Below, in pieces: positions 1-11,400 of a stretch of 64,000 bases of DNA. The stretch is taken from assembly GCA_023052935.1 (NCBI GenBank), contig CM041292.1:33057454-33121453 (forward strand). Direction: 5' to 3'. The notes under the pieces were generated by a model. It did not search any database and was not told the origin of the DNA. It worked only from the letters and a program-made list of their open reading frames with translations. The DNA comes from Piezodorus guildinii (lineage: Eukaryota > Arthropoda > Insecta > Hemiptera > Pentatomidae). Each line of letters starts with the position of its first letter. The first letter of the stretch is position 1. Position numbers and translations under genes: made by a program.

Positions 1-2
1 CA

Positions 3-539
3 CATGTGTTGGGAAAATGTCCACATAACATGCTTCTCGTTACCCGCCGCCACAACCGCATAAAGAAAGAAATAGCAGAACTTTTGGAAGTGAAAAAGTA
101 TAAATGTTTTCAGGAAGTTTTTTGCCTTGATACAGATGGGTCGACAAGATTTGTGGATATCTTGGCATTTAATGCCACAAAAAATGAAGCACTGATAGTG
201 GACCCCACTGTCAGATATGAAACAAATGACCAGGAACAAGGCAAGAGGATTCAAGAGGAGAAAGAGAACATTTATACAAAATGTATTCCATACCTGAGGG
301 AAAAATTTCGTGAGGAGTTCGGTGAAAGGGAATTTAAAGTCGTGGGACTTTGGTTCGGAAGCAGGGGGACCATCCCAGTAGCCACTGGATTATTTTTAGA
401 GAACTGTGGACTTGAAAAAAATGAGATGCAAAACATGGCGGAGACCATAATCTTGGACTCATTGGGAATCCTGCATCACCATATATATTTAGGCTGGTCT
501 GGATTTTCAGATGTCCATGATGGATTTCAAAATAAGTAA
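3..539 (+). mobile_element. 3' end of an R2-like LINE: restriction-like endonuclease domain
   Basis: The frame is open from the window edge to a stop at 537-539 and encodes the C-terminal end of a non-LTR retrotransposon protein. It begins with a CP...H...RHNRI segment like the zinc-binding motif before the endonuclease in R2-type elements. It continues with RFVDILAF, then ALIVDPTVRYE and a later K, which fits the D...PD/D..K layout of restriction-like endonucleases. That domain nicks target DNA to prime reverse transcription. No stop interrupts the 178 codons, so the copy may be fairly young. The reverse transcriptase should lie upstream, outside the window. Family is inferred from motifs only. 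Confidence 0.72.
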
Positions 540-705
540 AATATATGTATTTCCTATTTGGCGGAATCTCTCTCTACCTTTTTTCTTCTTTAAGATTGTC
601 TTCGGGATTGATGCGGTATGCTGTGTACTGTAGCAACTCAGCGAAGTTGAGCAGCAGATCCAAATTGGAATTTCCTCCTTATTTTATTTACTATTATTAT
701 ATTTA

Positions 706-890
706 TTTTCTCTCTTGAATATTATCTAACATTCATTTATCTCAAATAAACTTGATATCTTTTAATGAATATATCTTTTAATATTTTAACTAATATTATT
801 TATTTTAAATTAATCTTCTAAAATGAATATATCTGGCATTGGTGATCGCGATGTTTTGTGCCATTAAAATATAAAAGAAACCAACCAACC
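706..890 (+). mobile_element. Short 3'-UTR-only copy of the I/R1-like LINE
   Basis: About 185 bp match the last ~200 bp of the LINE that ends at 4001: both share TCTCTTGAATATTATC, a GCGATGTTTTGTGCCATTAAAA box and a (CCAA)n tail. An 8-bp direct repeat, TATATTTA, flanks it at 698-705 and 891-898, as expected for a severely 5'-truncated insertion into the 3' region of the R2-like copy. The repeat is AT-rich, so it could be chance. Confidence 0.6.
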
Positions 891-999
891 TATATTTAAT
901 CATAGACCATTAAATTTTGCATCAATGTAATATAGCGAGTTTATATAATTATATTCGTTGAAAACTCAAATCATAATTTATCACTAACGCTATAATCCC

Positions 1000-2060
1000 T
1001 TTTACTTTCACTTACCTGAACATGAAATGAAAAACGATTTTCAAAATTTTCGAATTCGAGTTTTCTACGGAAATACACGTTTTAGTATCCCCTTAGTCCA
1101 AACGAACTAGTCCCTCTGTAAGGTGGATTGTGTGCGTGAAATGATAAGTTTTAGAAAAAGAAAATTTCATATTTAAGAAGTGTATATGACTAAGATGCTA
1201 CAGCAACTTCTTCATCAAAATTGGTGAACCAGAGAAGTCACATTATATTAAGATTTTATCAAAAACGGCTCTAACGATGTTGATTTTACTCGCTTAATGG
1301 ATGAAAACATTAATGGGATTTAATATTACGTAGGTCTCATATGATTGAAACAGGCCGAAAGGGTTTAAATGCAAAAGTTTTTTAATCTTTCCTCTAAAGC
1401 AACTTTAATTTTGTTGATTCGAAAATAAATAACCATACCATCTTGTAAGCATTGATAAGAAGCTGAATAGAACATCTCTTTCTTGGACAATATTTTATTA
1501 TCAATAATATTATAATTATATCATCCAAAATTTTAATAAACATTCGAGGCTTTGCCTCATCTTCAGGCATTTCCAAAACTACTTTTTACGAGTAATATCA
1601 CGACATTTTTATTTATATTGTTATTATTGACTAAAGTTGATAATGATTTTTATATAATTTATCATCATATATTTACATACCTTGAAATTTCAACTCACTA
1701 ATATTTCCTATTACTTAAAAAGATATCAGATATTTTAGGATCTTACGTGAATCTGCATTTATACTAATAATTAGCGAAGAGGGTTTTATAAATGGGGGAT
1801 CAGTTCAGTCTTGTTCGTTCTTCTCGTATAGTTAGCCGTTTTTACTTTCACGTACCTATGTATGAAATATATAGTATGGGAAAGTATTGCGATCCTGAAA
1901 TTGGGACTTAAAATGCCTAAAATGACTGGAGCGAAGCTGGAAACAAATGATTTAGATTAAATAATATAACAATATAAAAATGTAATGTATTATAATCAGT
2001 TAACAAATTTTTACATGAGATAATATTTTTTTCTAAAATAGTTGGTTTTTCAAGGGTATA
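1000..2060 (+). repeat. Old copies of repeat family X
   Basis: Two partial copies of the ~0.9-kb repeat X. One starts near 1001 with TTTACTTTCACTTACCT and runs to about 1470. The second starts near 1838 with TTTTACTTTCACGTACCT. Both carry the AAATACACGTTTTAG-type or GTATTGCGATC landmarks seen in the cleaner copies at 40265-41200 and 47945-48850. The piece between (1480-1640) contains a hairpin of the foldback type at 1541-1570. No coding frame is supported. Confidence 0.55.
1541..1570 (-). other. Hairpin with CTGAAGAT box (foldback remnant)
   Basis: On the minus strand CTGAAGATGAGGC is followed by a 3-nt loop and GCCTCGAA, giving a perfect 5-bp stem (GAGGC/GCCTC). The same layout recurs in the arms of the foldback elements at 33.4, 47.1 and 55.5 kb. 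Here the trailing box is GAATG rather than GAAACG. Confidence 0.5.
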
Positions 2061-2153
2061 TGTTTAAGCCGGTTCGTAGTTATATACATGTATGAAATAC
2101 ATTGTATATAACTACGATTATACAATGTATAAATCGTGTATACCATTATAATA

Positions 2154-2158
<5 letters not shown>

Positions 2159-2197
<39 letters not shown>
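2159..2197. repeat. Poly(T) run
   Basis: A near-pure run of about 38 T lies 235 bp upstream of the first recognised coding exon. It may be the tail of a decayed minus-strand retroelement or simple slippage. Confidence 0.85.
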
Positions 2198-2198
<1 letters not shown>

Positions 2199-2336
2199 CG
2201 GCGGTCATCGCCTATAGCACTCCATTTCTCTTTCTGTCATATTTTTCATCCACACACACTTACAATCTAATCACCGTTTTTTATGTAACCACCAAACCAT
2301 TCACTGGAAATAATTTACTATGTCACGTAATAATAT

Positions 2337-2496
2337 ATGAATTTTTTTTCCATATCCACCATTTTTATCTGTTTGTTATCTTTCTCGACCGCACAATATC
2401 GTGTTAAATTGGATTTAAATTTATGTTACAGGTATAAAGATGAAACGAATGGAACTGAATGGCATGGAGAGGAAATGGACTTTGTCTGCCAAACAG
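2337..2496 (+). other. Alternative first coding exon with signal-peptide-like start
   Basis: An ATG at 2337 is in frame with the exon at 2432-2496 with no stop between. It would add a hydrophobic leader (MNFFSISTIFICLLSFSTAQ) that reads like a signal peptide. Against this, a TTACAG acceptor sits exactly at 2431 and the rest of the protein looks intracellular. AT-rich DNA also easily encodes Phe/Ile/Leu/Ser runs. Treat as an alternative, not the preferred start. Confidence 0.25.
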
Positions 2497-5400
2497 GTAA
2501 ATATGCTAATTATATAACAATAAATCGATGAAAACTTTATTTATAATTACTTTTAACATGCTAATGGTAAATTGATATTTTTGTAGATAGATACTGCTCC
2601 AGCAATTCCAGCCAGTTACCAGAAACAACAGGATTTTCTTCAAATTTCCGAAGGTCTTTCCATTTATCAGACAGGTAAAATGTTACACATTACACATTAC
2701 ACATTACACAGCCACTGGCTCAGCTTTTGTCACACCAGATTACACCTACAAGACGAAGCTACATCAGTTTTGCTCCGTCTACACAGCTGAAGTGAATGCG
2801 ATCGCAATGGCTCTAGATTATTCCAGAACACTCCCTATAGAGAATATAACCATAGCCTCAGACTCATTAAGCGCTCTAAAAGCACTAGAGAATATGTATT
2901 CCAACCATCCAGGAATTTTAAGAATCCTAGAATTAACCAAATTATTCGCTGAAGAAGGACAAAGAATCTTGTGTGTGGATACCAGGCCATATGGGGATAA
3001 TGGGAAACGAAATGGCAGATAAGGCTGACAAAGAAGCCCTTACACTCCCAGGTCGTGGTAGGACACTACTGACACCATCAGAGCTAGCACGTCCACTAAT
3101 GGAAAATGTATTGAAGAAATGGGAAGAAACCTGGAACAACAGCTATCCAAGTAAGCTCAAAGCAATTAAGAAAGAGGTAAAACCTTGGAAAACCTCAAGT
3201 CGCACCGACCGTAGAGAAGAGGTGGTCCTGGCCCGCCTGAGAATCGGACACACACGGCTAACGCATGGGCACATAATATCAAAAGAATTGCCCCCATTGT
3301 AGGGAAACCTTGACCATAGCTCATATTTTTGAAGAATGTTCCTTCTACATCAGGCAGCTGAACAAAAATAAAATACCAAGCAACGTCGCAGATGCTTTGG
3401 GAAACAATGGAAAAAGGATTGATGAATTAATGTGTCTCCTCTCTCAAATGGATTTTTACAAGCTTATTTGAACTACTCTTGTTTTCTTTGGACTTAAATT
3501 ATTTTATATATATATATATTTTTTTTTTTTTATTATTATTTTTTATTTTATTTTTTTAAATTTTATTTATTCATTTTTTTTTTCTATTATATTTTATTTT
3601 ACTTATTTTTGTAATTACTTTTCTAATTATTATATTTATTACCTTATTTTTCAATTAAATATTAATTTATTACTATTACTTATTTATTTTTATTATTATC
3701 TATTTTATCTACTTGTTTTTTATCTTTATTTATTATTATTATTTTATTTATTTTTTTTTATTTTTTTATTTTATTTTATTTTTTATTTATTTATTTATTC
3801 TTTTCTCTTGAATATTATCTAACATTCATTTATCTCAAGTAGAATTATACATATATTATAATATCTTTTAATGAATATCTCTTTTAATATTTTAACTTAT
3901 ACTATTTGTCTTAACTTAATCTTCTATAAAAATTAATATATCTGGCACTGATGACCGCGATGTTTTGTGCCATTAAAATTTTAAAAACCAACCAACCAAC
4001 CAAATGTTACACATTAAAATATTTTAGTCAGTTCTTTTTTCTCCCTTCAGTAAATTAGAGATTATTTTTGTTAAAATAATCCAACATAGGTAAAAACTAT
4101 AATGATTGTTTTAGGAGTATTAAATTACAGATGATATTAATGATTTTTGTTTTATAGGTTAACAAATATTGCATTGCAAGTAATAAATAACGGTGATATA
4201 AAAACTTTTACGTGTTTTCTGCTCATTTCATATTAACCTCATGCCTATAAAGCTCAATTAGAAGATGCTTTAATCGATAGTTTCTGTTTAGGGAAGACTT
4301 GAAGAGGGTTGTCAACTCGAGCTACCCACTCCTAGAGGAGAACCTTGTCTCTTGCAGAAGCTGAAGAAGGAAAGGGACCTTTGCAGGTGAGTGTTCTATA
4401 TTTATTTGAAATTTCGTCCTATATTCAAATGATTAATAATAAGATGTATTTCTATATATAGGGTTTGTTCCCAGCATGAGTCTATATTCACCATTCGAGT
4501 AGTAAATTTATTTCGTACATCATGCCCGGTTTAGCGCTGACAATTATTCCAACCCTACTTTTTGCAATAAAGATGATCCTATGACTAACTATTAAAAAAT
4601 TAAAAATTGTTAAATTAAATAGGAACACACAGTTACCTGCGCAAAAGAATAACCTATCCAGACGATCGTCCAAAATGGTGGAAAACGTTCCAACATAGAG
4701 TCTGTGGTCAGCCAAAGCTCGAGAATGCACAGAAAAATAATCCGGATTATTCAGCTCAGAAATGTAAGAGAAGTACCCCCTGCTATGAAACAAACATATA
4801 ACAGAAAGTATGATGGCAGTTAAGTATTTGTATTCGTTGCCCGCAAATCATCTCCAGCACAATTATTTGTCACTAAAAGAAAATGAAAAATATCAATGCA
4901 ATATTAATTTTTTTTCATTTCAATAGATATTCAAAATAATTTTGTGCTGTATTTGGCTATTGACACTCGTAGACAAACGCTCAAACCTACTTAAATAAAA
5001 GATTCTTTAGATGACTATCTTAAGGCTGGTCGTTTCAAGCGGAATTGAGCTTAGGGGCTCTACTAGACCATCGTTGAGTATCTTCGTAATACCGTCAATG
5101 CTCCTAACTTTGTCATGTTCTTTATATTGCTGATTTGACATTTTCCAGGTACAGGAGGGTGGGGTAGTCGTGTTGGTTAACGCACGTGGACGACCCGTGG
5201 ACTATACGAGTTCTAATCTCGGTACGGGGGGAATTTATTTCGGCAATTAACCCCGGCCCACACCCCGCTGGTCTGGGAAACCCCCGTATAGCCTTCAAAG
5301 GCGAGATAGGGATGGAAAAAAAAATCGTGCCAGGAACCATTACTTTCATACTTTATTACACTCTAAACCCACTAATGTCTACCCTTGCTTCCTCTTCGAT

Positions 5401-8400
5401 CCGAAACATATGAACCCTTATGATTTAGTGGATTTTCTATATGTATGCAATTGCTTAATATTTTCCTCATATTCACTTCATTTATTCATGTTGATTCAGC
5501 GGTTAATATCAATTAATATATGTATATATTTTATTCTTCATTTGTCTAATAAGACCACTTACCATGTTATTATAATCATAATATATTTTAAAGTATTAAA
5601 AATGGTATAATTTCGAATTCCAGACAACTAGAAAACGACATGATTGACTTGGAAGGTCAAATCCAAGATGTTTCCAAATCATTTCACACTGGTGGAGGTA
5701 ATTGGCGTTTTTAAATTACTTCATTTATTTAGTAAGAGCATACTTTATTAAAAGGCTTAAATTATGATTTTGGTTTCGACCAGAAGCAGATAGCAGAGAT
5801 GAAAGTTGTACCAACAGCGAACGTGGTTCCGATGCTGAAGTCGACAGCCCACCTGAGGGAGGATCATATGAAAAGGTGAGATAAAATATTCATTGGCTTA
5901 AAATAAATAATATAGAAACTGTATTTGAGAGTTTGGAGGAAGGTTGAGTCTCCTAGAGAATTCAGTTACACAACACAGTATTTTGTAGCTTACACCCCTT
6001 CAATATATCTGAGGCGATTTCATCGGGACAGAATACCTAAAGTAGTCCGAAGGTTAAACGTAATAGAGAAGCGCTTGGACGATGGTCAGTGGGTTACATT
6101 TTAGGCACCGATTGATGGCATCGAACATTCGTCTATCCTAAGCCTTTTTATTATTTATTTAATATATATCAAAGTATTTTATCCAATATTACTGATTTCA
6201 TCAGTATTTAGCAGCATTATCTCTACACCTCCTCAAAAGGGAACGAGCAGTAAAGATGCTCGACATGGTACTCACTGTTTAGTGCAGAATTCATAATTGA
6301 AGCCTGCCCCACTGTCAGGGAATATTATCTAAGGATGGGGAGCCCCTAGATTTGACGGTAGCTCATGTCGACGGGGAGAGAACTACCGGCAGTGTATTAA
6401 AAAGTTTACAAGAGTTAAACCTTTTTTCTAAACTATAAAGCATTGATGTTTCTAAAGGAATGACCCTACAGACGTTGAAGACCACACTCTGGTTTTAAGC
6501 CTATAAACCAAACCAACAAATCTGTTTTTACCTCGTGCTCGCTAGACCTTTTCTTTCCTTAACTGTTCATCTAATTGATTATACTGTTTATTATATACTA
6601 AAGTAAGTCTTTCCATTGTGCTTTTAAATAACTTCGTAGCGGTTTTTACTGGTGATTTCAATGAAAACTTCAGGTTCTTGTAAATGTATTTAATCAATTA
6701 TGGTCTGCCTTAGTCTGTGACTAATGCTTGATTGTTTGTTTATTTATTTAACGTCAGTTTATGCTACTATGGCTAATCAATCGGACGATGCTACAGTGGG
6801 AGTCCTAAATTTTTCCTATCCAGGTTTTATTAGGATAGGGATCTTTAACGAGTACCTGACATCGCACAGGCTCGGGACCACCTTTTAACGTCCCCTCCGA
6901 AGGACGGCGTAACTAAGGACTTTTTACTCCCATTAAAAAATCCTAGGACCACCTGCGGATTTGAACCCGTGACCTTTAGCATGGGAGGCTGTTACGCTAG
7001 CCACCCAGCTACAAGTAATACTAATGCTTGAAATCGGTCATCATCAACAATTGAGACGTTGATTTCCAAAAGGTACTATATCCATTCTAGGAAATTTTAC
7101 AGGAAGCGCGAGAATCTCTCATTACTATATTATTAAACTAGCTAATTTGGGTCTTTTTGCCTTAAAATTTAGAATTATTTTTTTACTATAATAATAACAT
7201 CATATTAAAGTTATGAAATGATTTTTTTTAAGGATGATTTGGAACGAAAATAAATGCGTAATTAGTACTTTTAGAAAATGACCGTATTTCTAAATCGGGT
7301 TTTTTAAGGACTTGAGATTCATTAGATAACATCAAATAGAATATTTAGATAAAACTAAATGATGAGAATACAAATATGACAAAAAATCAATTTCGTAAAA
7401 AATGTCCTTTAGTACCTTTTGGAAATCAACGTCTCAATTGAAGTACGAGCCGAGGACATTGCATCTTCAAAATAAAAATTTCCGATTCTGAACCTAGCAA
7501 ACCTATTACGGACGGTGCTTTCTTCCAAGGCATCATCGTTATTTTTCGTTAACCGTCCTGTTCAGCGGATTTTCTTTTTCGGAAATAAAAAATCATTAAA
7601 TGACGAAAATGAATTCTTTAGAAATCTCCATTCAAGCTAATTCATGAAAGAACCTTAACTTTTTTAGAATATGTAAACATTATTGACCAAGTAAACATGA
7701 TGTTATAAACCGAGAGGATTAAGTAGAAATATTGAAAAATGCTACAAAGTTATTTTACAACACAATATCCATACCACCTAACATTTCTTCTTTATTGATT
7801 GACAGAATGTCCCGCAACTTCCCGAAGAGTAAGATCTCAACGTTTCTTTGTTTAAACTCAAGACTAGACTGGCATTAGCCTAGCTAGAATATATAGAGAT
7901 TTCTGTCATGCAAAAAAGAAATTATTAGAATTGCAGCTAAATTAAATAATATATTTTCTGGTTGTCTCGGCCTTTCTGGTTCTCTCGGTCTTTTGGAAGA
8001 CTACTTTATAAGGTGGAGCTAGATGATGGGTTTTCTCTGAAAGGCCACATAAACCAGTTGCGAAGCTCGGAGATATTGCGACGTGTTTCTATTGTAGACT
8101 CGCCTGCTCGAGAACAGAAAAGCAGGCCGCCTGTTGAGGATACTTGAAGAACCTTCAGCCAGCCTAACCCGGAGATGATTCCCGTGATCCAGCCCCTGCC
8201 AGTGCAAGACAAAGAAGCCATTGCCGACCCAGCACCTGAGCAACCCATGGAGGCACTCCAACCGCCGTCAAGCACACGCCAGGAAGACGACCTCCAAAGC
8301 GTTTTTGTCAACCACCACGTTATTTAAAAGATTATATAAGATAAGGAATTCTTTTTGTTTAGCTTATTTTTCAATTTAGGACTATTTTATATTTTCAATT

Positions 8401-11400
8401 TTTTCATGCATACTAGGATTTTTTTATAGTGAGGGAAATTGTTGTGGATCGATTTGCATTCGATCTATATCAATATCGATAAAACATGTGTTTACCGATA
8501 GGAGAAGGTTGTCAGTGTGTTTAAAGCAAAAGATTGATTTATGTTCCGAAGTGTTTTAATAAATTGAATTATGATGAACAGGTCTTTTATTTTTCAACTT
8601 TACAACATAAACTAAGCCGAGTTTGTCATCGGTTCATGTGAAACAAAAAATCACTATTGATGTTGTGTTTTTTTGTCTTATTGAGATCCACCGTGGTTTG
8701 TAAGGGTAGAATCATTTCGGACTGGGTTCCAAGAAATGTTGTTCGCAGTGTCTCCACGACAAGCACCGACTTAAGAGTTGACAAATCACAAAGATCAATA
8801 GGTTTTTAATTTTATACTTTTCTTAAAAATGCTTAGAATGTTTCAAACCATAATACCAACAATTATTATATATGATATACTATGTATCATTAACAAAGGA
8901 TTTCACCCGAGTAGGTGTTCGCTAGGACAGAAAACGGATGGAACCACTTCAATGAGCCTGCGGAGGAAGGAGAAGACCCTATCACCGTCATAGAGACCTC
9001 CTTGTCAAGCCTCATGGATTTGGTAACTTTATATTTTAGACTATAATTTAAATTATACAAATAATCTAGAATCCAAATAGGTATTGGGTACTTTAGTTCG
9101 ACCTAAATCGTTTTAATTGGTGATTATCACGTACTCTCAAATCTCTTAAAACTTAAAGTCTGAACTCTAAATTTTGACAAATAAATATCTATATATATTT
9201 TTTTTTCCAGGCCGACAGGCTTGAATTGGCTGTTCGAGAGAGGGATCTAGAACTAAGAAGGCTGCTGGCTGACAGTTCACACCACCGTATTTCCGTCAGT
9301 ACCTAATTACCTATTCGAGTATTGTATATTATTTAGTGTTTTAATATTACTGTAAATAATTCCAAATTTAAATATAGATATCTGCGATTATTCAAATCTG
9401 GTCAATCATATGAAAACTTCTTCAGAACTTTCTAATATTGTTTAGATTTTAGCAAAAGAGGAAAACAATTACGTACTTATTTTGGTTCCTTTCTGCATGA
9501 AACAATGCCATAGAAAATAATTGAGAACTGTAATGATTATAATAAACTATAATTAAGCTTCAGTATTATGAATGGCGATACATAAAACTTACAATTTGTA
9601 TGTTACCTGATCCAGAACAGCAATTTTGATTCAACTACTCAAAATGTATGCTTGTGAATTTATTTTACGGTAGGCTGTATGAAATGCATGAAAAATAAAT
9701 CCGTTCCATTTGTCAATAATAAACTGATATAATAATAATTGTAGATAAATTGACTTTTCTTAAAGTTAAACCTTTGCCTGTTGCAGCCGGAGTGGTTCAG
9801 ACCGTCGCACCAGCTGTCCAGGATTCCTTCAGAGCTTGTCGATCTCTTGCAAGATCTCCAGGCCGCCCTCAGGCTATTGCTGGCCAATAGAGGTATGCTA
9901 TAATTAGTTTGAAAGCCAGTTACAGTAAGACTTAAATATTCCATTTTAGGGTATTATTAATATTAATATGCCATTAATATTCAACTATATAAATATTATT
10001 CTCGCTAAACTCATCCTCCTCAAATGAAGAGACTGAAATGGTCAAAGAATTTAGGAAAACATAGTTAAAGCTGTTTCTTTTATAATGGAAATTAATATTT
10101 TCATATTCAAGTTTTTTTTTTTTTTTTTTTTTTCTTCATCATAGGTAATTAATTAAAGTAAATCGTCTTATGAAGATGTTTTGGGCAATAATAACCACTC
10201 CCAGTTTTTTGCCCTTAAAACCAAAACAACAACAACCTCCCAATTGACAGCCCGAGAAAGATCTTACGATATCTAGTGAATATATTATTTTCATAGACTG
10301 GGAGTGCGGGAGACAGCAAGGTGACAAGGACTGTTCCTCACCAGCCAGCTTCACCTTTCAAGCTTTCGATGACCGAGTTCTGGTTCCGACTGTGAGGACG
10401 ATATTTTCACCTGTAGGTGACTCCGTGGAAATGCGACCCGTTGAGGAACCGAATGGAGGTAAGGAGGTTGGGTTTGAATCCTAAAAACCTTTGTAAGCTA
10501 TACTTTTACTTGATGATAAGTATTGTAAATTGCTTTTCTCTCCCATATTGTAATTGTTCGAGGTCTGCCGACTTGTAACTCTAGATTTATTTATTGATGT
10601 ATGGAAATTTTCTTTCCAGAAGAGGAGTATCCCTCGACCATCAGTCTAGGTCAGTGTTCTGAATTCACCGCAGAACCTCTTAATTTTCCCGAACAAACGA
10701 CTGACACGTTCGACCAAGACGCTGATGATGATGGCCCAGATGTGACTTCTCAAGATAACTGCACTCCTGAGGATGATACTCCTTCAGAAGAAATACCTGA
10801 AGTTCAAGAGCGAGAAACGGTCCCTCCGCCTATGCCTGATCTTCTAGAGAACCAGCCATCGGAAATAATCAAGAGGATAGAACGGTTGCAGGTATTTTTC
10901 ATAGCTTTCTTATATTATAATAAATAGCTCATAGGAAGACATCCACAACTGCATTTCTTCAGAACTAGCGATTTATTTGTCTATCTTCCAGGAATTGGTG
11001 AAGCCTGAACTTTGCGAAAGCCTCAAACAAAGAGCGCTTAGAATCCAAAAAGCCAAAGAAGACTTCCTGTCAGGAGTTATCAACCCTCCGCCGGAAGAAC
11101 CAACTAACCAAGAACCTGAAGAAGAAGTAAAAGACATAATCATCGTGGATTCGAGTGTACCGTCTCCGAACGGTCTGACAGTCAAAGAAGAGGTAAGTTT
11201 GTTTATACGAAAATGTGAAGGTAGGTAGTAACTTAGTTGGGATACGTGCTATTTCAGAAAGAACCAAAATATTTTATACAATTTTTGACAAATCGAGGAA
11301 GGTTATCGTTAGTTATTTGTTAGCCATCATCATCATTTTTGACGTTATAACCCACTTCCCTCCTTCCTTCTACAGCATCAATCACTAGTTATGCTGGGTT

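Noticed and set aside
2102..2407. A 101-codon frame with a poly-Phe stretch
   Set aside because: It is the translation of a poly(T) run in AT-rich DNA.
4291..4296. Acceptor at 4291 for the third exon of the unrecognised gene
   Set aside because: It shifts the frame and meets a stop; the acceptor five bases later keeps the frame through all following exons.
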